A stretch of 64,000 nucleotides of DNA from Nephrocerus scutellatus (lineage: Eukaryota; Arthropoda; Insecta; Diptera; Pipunculidae): assembly GCA_947095585.1 (NCBI GenBank), contig OX352766.1, positions 22,930,939 to 22,994,938 on the forward strand, written 5' to 3'. The position numbers were made by a program, and so were the translations under genes. The notes under the pieces are model-generated. The model had not been told where the DNA came from. It did no database searches and was given only the letters and a program-made list of their open reading frames with translations. The first letter of the stretch is position 1, and each line of letters begins with the position of its first letter. Below are positions 10,571 through 23,125 of this stretch, piece by piece.

Positions 10571-10744
10571 TATTGCGCCCACAAAAAACAATAGGAAAGC
10601 TAGGGCAATCCCCGCTAATTATTGGAGTGTGGTTTGGCGGTTGGGTTCTCTTGCCTGTGGATCCGCTGTATCGTTAAGAAGGATGAATATTTGCTTAATA
10701 CCGAAAGATGGGAAAGCGGAGGGCTTGCCCTCAATAATATCAAC
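10571..10744 (+). other. A1 3' UTR with A-type tail
   Basis: Conserved among A1, A2, A3, A4, A5 and also B3: CCCCGCTAATTNTTGGAGTG, GGTTGGGTTCTCTTGCCTG, then GCTTAATACCGAAAG, GGGAAAGCGGAGGGCTTGCC and a short A/T run before the target site. S and D units carry a version of the last 60 bases or so. In R1-like elements the 3' UTR is what the reverse transcriptase recognises, so this is the likely recognition signal. Confidence 0.75.
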
Positions 10745-10757
10745 TGTCCCTATCTAC

Positions 10758-10916
10758 CCGGGTCGTGGGGTCCGACTGCAGCATAATATTCTCAGTTATG
10801 TTGCAGGACTTAAAGCGATAGATTAAGAAATTAAGAAAGCAAATAAAAAAGGAGTAAGCTTAAAACCGCAAGGTGGGAAAGCGCGGGGCTCAATCCCCAA
10901 CTCTACCAAGACTCGA
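10758..10916 (+). mobile_element. S4: diverged short R1-site unit (159 bp)
   Basis: It shares with S1-S3 the hairpin around TGCAGCATAAT/TTATGTTGCA and the tail with GCTTAAAACCG, AAAGCGCGGGGCT. It is 6 bp shorter and differs at many positions, so it is an older or separate lineage. It ends at a variant target site (TGTCCCTATTTAC). Confidence 0.8.
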
Positions 10917-11273
10917 TGTCCCTATTTACCCAGTCTTAGACAAACTCTTGCAACGAGCAGACGTTCTACGGAAGAATTTTAAAAAAAGACAAATCAGTAA
11001 TTTTTATTACTCTGTACATTCAAGTGAAATACTTTATTTTTATTACTTCACAGAAAAGTGCATCAGTGCTTAATATTTTTATTATTAATTACTCAACGCC
11101 GGACAAAAAAAAAAAAAAAAAAAAATTCGACAAAGGGTTTTTTTTTTATTACCCTACGGTTTTATTTGCCTACCTGGAAACGCACAAGTGTTCATACGTG
11201 TTTGTGTGTGTGTGTGTGAAAAATCCGTCGGCATTCAAAATCCACAATACTTCTACAAAACTAGTGCCTGAAT

Positions 11274-12734
11274 ATGGGAAAAAATTCAAGAAAGAGGATG
11301 AAAGGAAACAGAAACTCAGACGAGGATACATCCAGCACAACAAAAAAGACAAAACAGGTAAAAATAGAACTAACGAATTCGGACAACAGCGATACAGAGG
11401 GAAAAAATCAAGCACCGGCTGCCTCAGGTAAGTCAAAAAATAAACCATATGAAAATCTTGTAGATAGCGACAGCTCAGACGAATCTGAAACAATGGAAAC
11501 AATGGACACCGCGACCAAAACTCTACCAAGGACAGACAACGGCACCTTAAGTGAAAATTAGGGGCAAACCCGCGGCAAACGCAAAAGTCCAAAAGACTCT
11601 GCTGATAAAATCCAAGGCGCAATTGAAAACATATTGCGCCTCACGGAAAAATATCAGAAGATAAAAAATGAAATCATAAAGGAGGCATCCAACATAAGGA
11701 ACAAATGTATTGACCTCCTCGTGGAAATCACCGACAGGGACACAAAAATCATTGATTTGACGAAGCAGACATTAACAAATTTCACGGAAAACAGAAATAC
11801 ACCCGCAAACCGCCCGACACCGACAAACGCCAACAAAAACCTCCATAGTAACAGTAGACAATCTAGGGACAGATCACAGAAATAAACTTCATACGCAATG
11901 ATGCTTCAGTCAACCAACGCAGAGGAAAACCCGAGAGAACTCCTTCGAGAAATCTCTAAAGGTGAAAAACTAGAGGACATAGGAGGACCCTTCAAAACTA
12001 CTAAACAGACCAAAAGCGGTACCCTGATGATAAAACCAACGAGCAAAATTAACCTCGACAAACTACAAAAATTTGTAGAGATAAAGGGCAAAGAAAAGCT
12101 CACCGCGAAGCCACTCAAGTTCCCAAACCCAACAATAGTTTTGATGGGTGTGGACAAATACTCGGACCTATCCGAAGAACGCATTGGGGAACAAATAGCG
12201 GAATACAACCCCAACCTGGCAAGGATAATAGGCAAAGAAAAAATGGCAAAGGAAATCAAATTCCTGACAAAAAGAGAAAACAGAAACCCAATGACACAAA
12301 CCTGGAAAGTGGAAGTTTCACCAGACATATACAAGGTCTTGATTAAAGAAGAAAAAATTATCACAGACGTCACCTTCGTGCACATCAGGGAAAGCATCGA
12401 GGTAGCAAGATGCTTTAAATGCCAAGGATACGGCCACGTGGCAAAATATTGTAGAGCAGTAAAAGAGACCTGCCCTAAATGTGCAGAAAAAACAGACACG
12501 AAGGAACACACTTGCAAAAGCGCAACCCCATGCTGTGCAAACTGCAAGGAATTGGGACTGCAAAACACAGCCCATTACGCCTGGGATAATAAGTGTCCAG
12601 CTTACCAAAGGAAACTTAGGCAAGCAGGTTCACTCGTAAACTATGGTAATAATAAAAACCATACAAGTAAACGTAGGCAGAGGCAAAGAAGCCACCAACC
12701 TATTGGAAAAAGTTATGGAAGAAAGGGGCATTGA
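11274..12734 (+). pseudogene. A2 ORF1, interrupted by two stops
   Basis: One frame runs from the ATG at 11274, broken only by TAG at 11559-11561 and TAA near 11883. The N-terminus is Ser/Asp/Glu-rich and unlike A1. The site CAG|GTAAGT at 11428-11433 is read here as Gly-Lys, not Val-Ser. The middle matches other A elements (KLEDIGGP, VLMGVD), and three cysteine clusters follow (CFKCQGYGHVAKYC and later). The usual ORF1 stop in the ATGGTAATAATTAA overlap is changed to AAA, so the frame reads about 30 codons into ORF2. Confidence 0.8.
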
Positions 12735-15700
12735 TATAGCTCTAATTCAAGAACCATACAGAAGAATGAAAGTTAACCAAAACTTCACTCTCTATATGGA
12801 ACACACAAAGACAGGCCGAGATCTAAATGCCAAGACGGCAATCATAACGAGAAATGCCACCATATTGGCATTATTACTTCCAGAATACACGGATGACAAC
12901 TCGGTGACGGTGAAAATCACCAACACATCACCGAATGTCGTGATAACATCCCTATACTTAGAGCCTCTGTCGCGCATGAAAAGGCACTTGAAAAAGATAG
13001 AGAATATCACCCGAAAATATAGGAACAATATCCTAATAGCCGGAGATATCAACTCTAAAAACCCACTCTGGGGTGGCGAGACCATAGATCGGAGAGGAGA
13101 ACGGTTTATGGATCTTATATCCAAAGAAGGCCTGGGCGTTGAGAATAATTGCGACAGCATACCTACTTTCTACACCAACCGTGGAGAAAGCTGGGGCGAT
13201 ATAACTCTCACCAAGGATCTATATACATATAAAAGTCGAAACGGCAGAGACTTTGAGTGACCATAGGTATCTGTCTTTCAGCATAAACACTGAAATAGAA
13301 CCTATAAGAATGGTCCAGATGTACCAAACGTCAAAAGCTGACTGGTCACGTTTCAGGGAATACCTTCAAAACAATGTCCAACAAATTTGCGATAGGAACC
13401 TATCAGCAAACGAATACGCCGTAAAATGTCAAGGCCTGGCGAAAGCGGCATGTAATGCAGCCATTCCCATAAAAAACGGAAGAACTGTCATTAAATATAA
13501 TCCTTGGTGGACAAGAGAACTCCAAATACAAAGGAGGAAAATCAGGAAAAAACGTAGGAAAATGCAGGAAACCACGCATCAGATCACAAGGGAAATTCTC
13601 TACAGCGAATATAAAGCCGAAAGAAACAAGCTTAAGAAGCTGATTAAAGAAGCAAAACTCCAGTCCTTAAATCGAGTCATAGAAGAAAACAACTCCAAAA
13701 TGGACCCATGGGGCGTTGCCGACAAAATAATAAAAACAAAAGGCAGAACTGAAATAAAATTAAAGTCCATTCAGAAGGCCGATGGATTGTGGACACAAAC
13801 CATAGAAGAAACAACAATAGAACTAATGCGAACATACTTTCCAGTAGACTCCACGGTCGATGATTCTGCACAAAATAGTGCAGATAGGCAGGAAACTTGC
13901 GAATGGCAAACGCAAGAAGATTACGACATCACCAAGGACGAGATAAAAGCGGTTATTAAAACCCGGAAAAACCGAAAAGCCCCAGGCCCGGACAAATTCC
14001 CAACAGTAGCACTTAAGCCACTATCAGAGGAAATTCTGGAAAATTGGAAAGAGGTACTGAACCTCTGCCTGAGAGAAGGTAAATTTCCGAAAATATGGAA
14101 GATAGCTGAAATAGCGTGGTTACCAAAACCCGATTCAGACGATATCAGACCAATTTGTCTTCTTCCCACCATTGGTAAGATCTTCGACAAAATTCTGGCA
14201 GACCGCCTTACACATATTTTGGAATCAAACGGTAAATTATCGCAAAATCAATACGGCTTTAGGAAGACTAGGACGTCAGCGCAAGCGATTGACAACTTAC
14301 TGGAAGTAATAAAAGATAACAAAACAACTGGACGACATACTCTTACTATAGCCATGGACATTAAAAACGCATTCAATTCTGCATGGTACCCTAGACTAAA
14401 ACTTCTCTTGGCAAAAACAGGATGCCCAGAGAGGCTAGGAATAACTATCATTGATTTCCTGCAACACCGGATTATCAAATTAAACAACGTAGAATTGACA
14501 ACAGAGCGAGGTGCTCCTCAAGGATCATGCTTAGGCCCAGTCCTCTGGTTAATCATAATGGAGGACTGGTTTGAAGAAATGAAAAACGTGAAAACAGATG
14601 CCCTAACGTCTTTACATGTTCAGGCTTTCGCTGACGATCAAATAATAACAATATCAGGCACATCACTGAGCAGAATCGAGCAGCTATGGACACAAACCTT
14701 GGAGAGGTGCAAAAAGTGGGCGCAAAACAACAAACTGAATTATGCTCCAAAAAAGACGAAGGCAATGTTTACTCCATCCAAGGCATCAGTAAGATCCCCA
14801 CGGATAAGAATCGAAGATTTAAACGTCACTATTGACTATAAAATCAAATGTCTGGGTATAATTATTGATGATAAACAGACATGGATAGAACACGCAAAAT
14901 TCGTAAGAGGAAAAGCCTCTGCTAAAGCATATAAGCTATACATTGTCGCAGGCAAAACCTGGGGAACAAGCAGGCAAATATTGAAACGAATTTACGAAGG
15001 AGCCATTAAACCGATGCTCACCTACGGAGCAGAAATTTGGGGAAAAAATTCAAAAAATAGATATCTGCAAAGGCACTTGGAAGCAGCTCAGAGGCCTTTC
15101 CTTCTGGCCCTGTGTAAAGCATACAGGACAACGGCAAACAAATCTATACAAATATTGACAAACCAGCCACCACTCTACTTGGAGACAAGAGAGAAGCAAG
15201 AGATACATATGGCTAAGAAAACCGGACAATACGAGTTAAGTTTGCCTCCAAATTTATGGCCACACCCGGCCAAAAGGAAAATCAGGAACTACAACACCTT
15301 CGAGGGAAACATTGAGGAAATAGGAGCAAATACAACTTGGATTTTTACTGACGTATCCACAGCCGAAACAGCCACAGGAATAAGCGCAGTTATCCAAGAT
15401 GCTAACCTGACGACAATAAGGAAATGGACTGCCACATGGACACCAGAGATCCACAGGGCTGAAATAACTGGAGTTATGAAAGCACTTGAATGCGTGGACC
15501 CCGAGACAAATGGGAAAATACTAAATGTTGTGTCAGACTCAAGGGTAGCACTGGAGAAAATATGCAACCCAAATAATGAAGATCCCACTATCGTACGCAT
15601 TACGAAATGGTTAACACGACTCGAAGAAAATCAAAATTCAGTCACACTACATTGGACTAGAGGCCACAAAACGGATGTAGTGCAAATGAATGCAGCAGAC

Positions 15701-16195
15701 CGCATAGCCAAAAAAGCAGCAACATTGCTAAACGAGTACGAGGATATAACCATCCAAAGGCCGCTCAATAAAGCAAGAGAAGAGGCGCGTAAAAATCTGG
15801 AAAGACACTGGTTGCAGGATTGGAATCATTCGACATTCGGACGGGTGGTACACGACGCTGTGCCACAACCCACCAGAAACTGCACCAATCTCGGAACAAA
15901 GGCAGTCCACCTCATTACAGGACATGGACAATTCAACAGCTACTTCCGTCGATTTAGGATCAAAGAAATCCCGGACATATGCTTCTGTCAAATTGACACC
16001 GACAGTATACAACACATACTAAATGAATGTACACTACCGGAAAGGGTAGCAGCCAGAAGGGATCACAAGGAAAAATATGGACAAGAGAATATCGCTCTAA
16101 GGATAGACGATGGTTCCACAAAAGAGTACCTAAACGACGTGAACATACTAGCTGAAAAGATGGTCTTCGAATACGAAGGACTAATTAACACGTAA
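12643..16195 (+). pseudogene. A2 ORF2: endonuclease-RT-RNase H, one frameshift
   Basis: The endonuclease part (12643-13260) has IQEP, GDIN and the substrate-side motifs, then loses frame near 13225-13255, just before SDHRY. From 13253 the frame is open for 980 residues to 16195, with APGPDKF, MDIKNAFNS, GAPQGSCLGP, FADD, CLGIIIDD, the RNase H motifs (FTDVS in place of FTDAS, then VSDS and WTRGH) and the terminal CxCx8Hx4C. This is the longest uninterrupted RT-RNase H frame in the window, which suggests a fairly recent copy. Confidence 0.9.
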
Positions 16196-16949
16196 GACAT
16201 TCTATATTATATCTCTAACATATATATAATTTAATTTTCAGGAAAAGGATCGGAAATCCCCGCTAATTGTTGGAGTGCGGTTTGGTGGTTGGGTTCTCTT
16301 GCCTGTGGATTCGCGTGATGGTTTAGATGGACCTTATGATGCTTAATACCGAAAGGTGGGAAAGCGGAGGGCTTGCCCTCAAATTATATAATCCTGTCCC
16401 TATCTACCAGTTGTGTTCTAACAGCAAAACCGAACGGTCGAATTTATTCGTAGTACGCATTGTGCGAAAAACAATAAATTTATTCGTGACCAAACTAACA
16501 GAGACAAAACGAGACGTATTTTTGCAAGTCATAAAGTAATTTTCATTACTGGCAAGCAAAAACCCAAGAGTAATTTTAATTATAAGAGATAGACGACCAA
16601 TTACGTGGAAAGGACAAACGTACGGAAATTTTGTAAACACGCAAGGGTTTTATTACCTGCGCGTACAAGTGTACGTGTGTGTGTTGTGTGCGAAACTACC
16701 CTACGCGATTTTGCCATCACGCAGGTATAAACAGGAAAAGCCGTCGAGTTTTTCAGAAAAAGCCGTTAAAGCCGAAAACATTAAAACGTGAATTTCAACA
16801 AAGCCGTCGAGTTCTTCACAAAAGTTATAAAAAGTGATTTTCAGTTAAACGTGATTTTCGTAAAATTCGAAAAATTTTCCGCAAAATTGAAAAAGCCGTC
16901 GGGACTTTCAAAATCATCAGTTTAATCAGTGCTTAAATAAAAGTGGAAA

Positions 16950-18357
16950 ATGAACAGCCACAAAAAGAACCAAAAGGGCAAAAAGACGAAGACGACACCG
17001 AAGGAAAACCCTTGCACGTCATCAAGCGAAGAAGAAATAAGCCCAGAAGAGCGACCGAGGAAAATCATAACAAGACGGATGTCAATGGTAAGTCAGCCTG
17101 AAATTAATATCGGGATGGACAAGGGAATAAGCAACAAGACGTACGCAGACGCTGCTAAAAACGAACCAACAGACCATAAAGACCAAGCCTACTCGGACAA
17201 CAGCAGCCAAAGACGGGGGTAGCAAAAAGGGACCAAAAAGCCCATCAAATGCCATAGCGACAATTAAATCCGAACTGGAAAAAATTAAAGACGTAGCGGG
17301 CAATTTTCCTGTATTACAACCAACGATAATAGCAAAGACGGAAAAAATCTATAGGAAGCTAGTTGAACTTCTGCTGGTCATAACAGAAAATCAACAAAAA
17401 ACATTAGACTTGGAAAGACAAAACTGGACACTAACCAACTCACTAATGAAGAAACAAAGCGGACAGACAACGGGAAAGCCAAGGAGACAACAAACGGTAC
17501 AGCAAGAGGGACAAACAGACAGGACTAACAACGCTAACTACGACCAAAATTTTCCCAAATTTAAAAAAGTACGCAGGGACAACTCAACAAATAGGACAGC
17601 CTTTAAAGTCGCGGTTTCATCCAGCAACAAAGATATCCCAACAGGCAAAGTGCTAAGAGAAGCACTAAACATTAAAGAAGTAGGAGGGTCCCTTAAAAAC
17701 ATCGACACCCTACGAAGCGGGGATGTCATGGTAGGCTGCCACTCCCGAGAACAGTGGACAAAAGTCCAATCTACGCTGACAAAAAAAGCCAAGGACACGC
17801 TAATAGTGAAACCTATTAAGGCACCTAAGCCCATTATGCTACTCATGGGCATTGATGAAAACAATGACCTAAGCGAGGAAAACATTGGAAAAGACCTTGC
17901 AGCTTGCAACCCAGACCTCGCGGAAAAAATCGGGGCTAGCAAATTCGCAGAGGGAATCAAATTTCTGGGAAAAAAGAAAAATTATAACTCCAGAAGGGCC
18001 AACTGGAAATTAGAAGTAACCCCTGAAATTTACAAAGTTCTAATTAAAGAGGAGAAAATTATTGCAGATCTCACGTGGGTATATATTAAAGAATATACCG
18101 ACCTCGCAAGATGCTACAAATGCCAGGGCTACGGACACGTAGCCAAATACTGCAGATCAACGCAAGAGGTTTGCCCAAAGTGCGCAGACAAATCTAGCAC
18201 AAAGGACCACACATGCAAAACCGCGATCCCCTGCTGCATAAACTGCAAAGAAATGAAGCAACCCAGCACAGACCACTTCGCCTGGGACAGCAAATGCCCT
18301 AACTTCAGAAGGAAGCTGAGACAAGCAGGAACCCTCATCGACTATGGCAATAATTAA
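16950..18357 (+). pseudogene. A3 ORF1, frameshifted
   Basis: The ATG at 16950 opens a basic then Ser/Glu-rich leader whose residues (QKGKKTKTT, SPEERPRK) closely resemble the leader of B2 ORF1. GTAAGT at 17088-17093 encodes Val-Ser. The frame is lost at 17220 and resumes in another frame, open from before 17410 to 18357 with the A-type body and cysteine clusters (CYKCQGYGHVAKYC, VCPKC, CCINC). The last codons overlap the ORF2 ATG at 18344 by 14 nt. Confidence 0.85.
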
Positions 18358-21253
18358 AATTATTCAAGTCAATATAGGCAGAGGCAAAGAGGCCACTAAC
18401 CTACTCGAAAGGGTAATGGAAGAAAGGGGCATTGACATAGCCCTAATTCAAGAGCCATATAGAAGAATGAAAGTTAACCAAAACTTCACTCTCTATATGC
18501 AGCATATAAAGACAGGTCGAGACCTAAATGCCAAGACGGCAATCATAACTAGAAACGCCACCATCTCGGCATTACTACTGCCAGAATTTACGGATGACAA
18601 CTCAGTGACGTTGAGAATCGCCAACACATCACCGAACATAGTTGTTACATCTCTGTATATGGAGCCGCTCTCTCGTATGAAAAGACACCTCAAAAAGATA
18701 GAGAATATCACCCGAAAGTATAGGAATAACATCCTAATAACCGGAGATATTAACTCCAAAAATCCACTTTGGGGAGGTGAAATTATAGACCGAAGAGGAG
18801 ACAGGTTTATGGACCTTATAGCCAAAGAAGGTCTTCATATCGAAAACAATTGCGACAGCGAACCCACCTTCTGCAACCATCACGGAAAAAGCTGGGTAGA
18901 CATAACCCTTACAAAGGAACTCAACGTCGAAGACTGGAGAGTCGAAACGACTGAAACCTTAAGCGACCATAGGTATATATCATTCAGAATAAACACTGAA
19001 ATAGAACCTTTAAGACTAGCTCAATCGTACAAAGTAGCTAGAGCAGACTGGTCATGCTTTAAAGAATATCTTCAAACCCATGTTGGGAAAATGCACGCAG
19101 AAAGCCTGTCAGCAAACGATCGTGCGACGAAACTACAGTAGTTGGCAACAGCAGCATGCAACGCAGCTATCCCACTGAGAAACAAAAGGACTGTAGTAAA
19201 CTACAACGCGAGCTCCAAGTACAAAGAAGGAAAACCAGGAAAGCTCGAAGGAAGACGCAAAACTCCACACAACACATCGCAAGAGCAATTCTCTGCAGCG
19301 AATACAAAACTGAGAGAAATAAGCTCAAAAAGATGATCATGGAAGCCAAATTCCAATCCTTGAAGAAAATCCTAGAAGATAATAACGCAGAAATGGATCC
19401 CTGGGGGGTCGCCTATAAGATAATAAATGCCAAAGGCAGGACAGGAACAAAAATAAAGTCCATGCAGAAAGCCGACGGATCCTGGACGCAAACCATAGAA
19501 GAAACAACGCTTGAACAAATGAGGAAATACTTTCCAACAGATTCTACAGCCGATGACTCTGCTCCAAATAGTGCAGACAGACTAAAAACTTGCGTTTGGG
19601 AGACGCAAGAAGATCACAACATTACCAAAGACGAAATCAGAGCGATCGTTCAGACCCGGATCGGATTGTCCTGGCCCTGACAAATTTCCAACAGCAGCGT
19701 TAAAGCCACTATCAGAAGCAATTATTGGAAACTGGGAAGAGGTACTTAACCTCTGCCTGAGAGCGGGCAAATTCCCGGATAAATGGAAGACAGCCGAAAT
19801 AGCCTGGTTGCCAAAAACAGACACTGACGAGGTGAGGCCAATCTGCCTTCTTCCAACCATTGGAAAGATTTTTGACCGAATTCTGGCAGATCGCCTAACG
19901 CACCACCTTGAGTCAAATGAAAAACTCTCGCCATACCAATACGGTTTTAGGAAAACTAGGACAACCACGCAAGCAATTGAAAACATACTGTATGTAATCA
20001 AGGCGAACAAAGCAGTGAATAGGCATTCCCTTACCATCACAATGGACATCAAAAATGCTTTTAATTCAGCATGGTATCCTTGACTTGAACTTCTGTTGAC
20101 AAAAACTGGATGCCCAGAAAGACTAGGATCAAATCAAATGGCGTAGAAATGACAACCGAGAGAGGTGCTCGTCAAGGCTCATGCCTAGGCCCAGTCCTCT
20201 GGTTGCTCATCATGGAGGATTGGTTTAACGAATTAAAAAACGTGCAAACAGATGCCTTTACTTCTTAACACATCCAAGCATTCGCCGACGACCAGATCGT
20301 AACCATTTCAGGATCATCCTTTGCTAGAATCGAGCAATTGTGGTCACTAACCTGGGATAGCTGCAAAAAATGGGCGTATAATAACAAGCTAAGCTACGCA
20401 CCACACAAGACTAAGGCTATGTTTATCCCATCAAAGCCATCAGTAAGACCCCCACGGATACAAATCGATAACATGAATATCACCATCGATAAGAAGATCA
20501 AATACCTGGGAATAATCATTGATGACAAACTATCATGGGTTGAATACGCAAAATTCGTTCGAGGAAAGGCTTCTGCTAAGGCGTATAGGCTATTCATCGT
20601 TGCAGGGAAAACTTGGGGAACACGCAGGGAAATACTGAAAACAATATACGAGGGAGCAATCCGACCACTGCTGTTATACGGGGCAGAAATATGGGGCAAA
20701 AATTCAAATAACAGGTACCTGCAGAGGCATCTTGAAGCAGCCCAAAGGCCATTCCTCCTGGCCCTTTGTAAAGCCTATAAGACAACGGCGAACAAAGCTA
20801 TCCAAATACTGGCAAACCAACCACCGCTCTATCTTGAAATAAGAGAAAGATCCGAGATACAGGAAGCAAGGAAAACTGGCCAGTACCTGGAGAAACCGAC
20901 GACAAACCTGTGGCCACATCCGGCCAAAATGAAAACAAGGACTTATAATACCTGAGACGAGAGCATCGGAGATATTGCAGCTAAGGCAATATGGATCTTC
21001 ACGGATGCATCCACAATAGAAGACGCGACTGGAATAGGTGCCATAATCCAAGATGCATACACAACGTCAATAAGAAAATGGACTGCCGTAAGAACACCGG
21101 AAACCCATAGAGCAGAAATAACAGGGGTCATGAAAGCCCTCGTATGCTTGAACCCTGATATATGTGGGGAAACAATAAATATCGTGTCGGACTCACGGGT
21201 TACATTAGTAAAAATATGTAAACCCAAATTTGACGACCCAGATATTATTAACA
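18344..21253 (+). pseudogene. A3 ORF2, heavily mutated
   Basis: The endonuclease is intact to 19141 (IQEP, GDIN, SDHRY), then TAG at 19139-19141 interrupts it. A deletion near 19206, frameshifts around 19150 and 19670, TGA at about 20082, a deletion near 20128 that removes part of the RT thumb side, TAA near 20266 and TGA near 20953 follow. RT motifs MDIKNAFNS (about 20042-20068) and FADD remain recognisable. RNase H FTDAS is at about 20998-21012. The sequence ends in the RNase H domain at the deletion joint with the 3' UTR. Confidence 0.85.
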
Positions 21254-21641
21254 TCGTTTGGCGGTTGGGTTCTCTTGCCTGCGGATTCGTGTGGTAGTTC
21301 AGATGAGACAATTTTGAATGCTTTATACCGAAAGGTGGGAAAGCGAGGGCTTGCCCTCAAATATAGAATCTGTCCCTATCTACCAGTTGTGTTTCAACAG
21401 CATAAGCGGAAGGTTGTTAAAATTTGAAGCTCGCATTGTGCATAGCAGCAAAATCATTAACAGCAGACAATTTACTCGACGAATACGTAGAAAACCAAAG
21501 TAATTTTTATTGCTATTGACGGCCCATAAGTAATTTTTATTACTAAAAGAGATTGAGGACAAGACGAAGACAAAACAAACGGACGAAAATAAATTGGTGA
21601 ACATTTCAAATGCACAAGTTTCTACTACCTGCGTACATACA

Positions 21642-21672
<31 letters not shown>

Positions 21673-21676
<4 letters not shown>

Positions 21677-22850
21677 TTTTTTTTTTTTATGGCTGTGCCA
21701 AAGGTGGGGAATCTTCTAAAAGATACCAGTAGAGCCCTCCAGGGGTACTAGCATGCACGATTCGTAAACCTGAATGTTCGTACCAGGAATTACGCATACG
21801 TACTAAACCCTCCTTACACACTTCAACCACTCTCCCCATGGGACTGCCGTTAGGTATTACATCACGGGGCTGGTTAGCAGATTACTCTATGCCTTCTGCA
21901 TCTTCTGCTGCTGCTAATCGCCTTATATTTTCGATTCTTCGCAGCTCGTTTTGCACTTTCGTTACGAATACACACACTTCTGTCCACTTATCCTCGGATC
22001 TTTGCATTTCTTCTAAAAGGACGTGTGGACTTGGCAGGTTGCTTCTCCATTCTCTGAAGCGTCTGCAATGGAAAATCGCATGCTCTGTGTCTTCTTCTAT
22101 GTCTGGACAATCTGGGCAAAAAGGTGAGCTATCGTGTCCAAATCGATAAAGATATTTTCGATAGCCGCCATGGCCTGACAGAAACTGCGTAAATTGGTAG
22201 TTGCAGTTACCGTGAGATCGGTTTGTTCAATTCTCAATGTTCGGGATCAGTTTGTAGGTCCATCTTCCTTTCAAACTTATGTCCCACCGGTCTTGCCACA
22301 CAGCCATTGAGGTGGCCTTTTCTTCCTCTTTGATCATTTCGATTGTTCGTTGGTCCTGTTGTGATAAGGCTCTTCTATTGTAGATCCTAAGCATTTATCT
22401 GCGAGGATATCTACTGGAACCATTCCTGCTATAACGAGGGCAGCATCATCGGAGATCGTTCGGAACCCGCTGATCGTCCTTAGTGCACTGAGTCTGTATA
22501 TAGACGATAAGTTTCTTCTTATTTCTTTAGTCACCAGTGCATCCGCCCAAACTGGGGCTGCGTAAAGGAGGACTGAGCTGACTACTCTAGACATTAGGAC
22601 CCTCCTTGTATATCCTGGTCCTCCAACGTTTGGCAGAATCCGGAATAATGCTGCCTGCATCTGGGAAGCCTTTTTGCTCGAGTAGTCCACGTGTATTTTA
22701 AAACGGAGCCTATTGTCAAGCATTACTACTAGGTATTTGACAAAATCCTTGATCTAATAGTCTGGTTACCAACTCGTATATTTATGTATTCTATATTTTT
22801 CCGGCTGGTAATCAGGTTAAAACCACAAAAAGGTTTCATTCTATTTCTAA
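21673..22850 (-). mobile_element. 5'-truncated non-LTR fragment with poly(A), minus strand
   Basis: Read on the minus strand, it encodes the end of an RT (VKYLVVMLDN, then SVLLYAAPVWADAL at 22334-22723, with one-base frameshifts such as near 22757) and a C-terminal zinc region (FLSGHGGYRKYL, then CPDCP at about 22090-22190). It ends with a 16-base poly(A) (T run 21673-21688 on the plus strand). The protein fits the R1/LOA/Jockey kind but not families A or B here, and no 28S site flanks it. It is the only R1-like coding sequence on the minus strand. Confidence 0.75.
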
Positions 22851-22885
22851 TCTGTAGATACAGAAAAAGTACAAGTGAAACTACA

Positions 22886-23115
22886 TTAAAATATCTCATT
22901 CAAACTCCGAAGAGTTGAATCGTGAAAAAAAAGCATACATATTTAAAATATCTCATTCAAACTCCAAAGGGTTGAATCGTGAAAAATATATATACATATT
23001 TAAAATATTTCCTTCAAACTCCAAAGAGTTCGGTAGTGAATCGTGAAAAAAAACGATATTTTTAAAATATCTCCATCAACCTCCTAAGAGTTCGATTGGA
23101 AAAAAAATAAAATTA
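22886..23115 (+). repeat. Tandem repeats in the errantivirus gag leader
   Basis: Four copies of a unit starting TTAAAATAT and containing CAAACTCC, AGAGTT and AATCGTGAAAAA begin near 22886, 22943, 23000 and 23062 (periods 57, 57 and 62 bp); a partial fifth precedes the gag ATG. In gypsy itself the same place, between LTR and gag, holds the tandem insulator repeats. Whether this array binds a protein is not known. Confidence 0.75.
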
Positions 23116-23125
23116 TATTTAAAAC

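Larger units (their letters stand above)
5045..10744 (+). mobile_element. A1: full-length R1-A non-LTR retrotransposon
   Basis: A 5.7-kb element between target sites 5032-5044 and 10745-10757. In order: a 5' UTR with hairpin array and (GT)n, ORF1 (to 7041), ORF2 (7028-10570, one nonsense codon) and an A-type 3' UTR (10571-10744). The 5' end forms a 16-bp perfect palindrome with the target site (TACCACTCGAGTGGTA, 5042-5057). R1 elements insert by target-primed reverse transcription into 28S genes; here the target is the end of an S unit. It is among the two best preserved elements in the window. Confidence 0.9.
10930..16394 (+). mobile_element. A2: near-complete R1-A retrotransposon
   Basis: A 5.5-kb element between target sites. 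The 5' end (AGTCTTAGACAAACTCTTGC) is shared with A5 and A6 and differs from A1 and A3. The 5' UTR has a perfect 16-nt hairpin at 10996-11011, an A run and a T run (11105-11148) and a short (GT)n. ORF1 has two nonsense codons and a lost stop; ORF2 has a single frameshift. The A-type 3' UTR is at about 16196-16394. Confidence 0.9.
16408..21370 (+). mobile_element. A3: R1-A element with deletion of the ORF2 end
   Basis: The 5' end (CAGTTGTGTTCTAACAGC) and 5' UTR match the B elements, not A1 or A2. Two hairpins lie at 16535-16550 and about 16569-16583, followed by (GT)n, a CAGGTA motif (16723-16728) and several AAGCCGTCG repeats. At about 21253 the RNase H coding sequence jumps straight into the 3' UTR at GTTTGGCGGTTGGG, removing roughly 300 codons. 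Confidence 0.85.
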
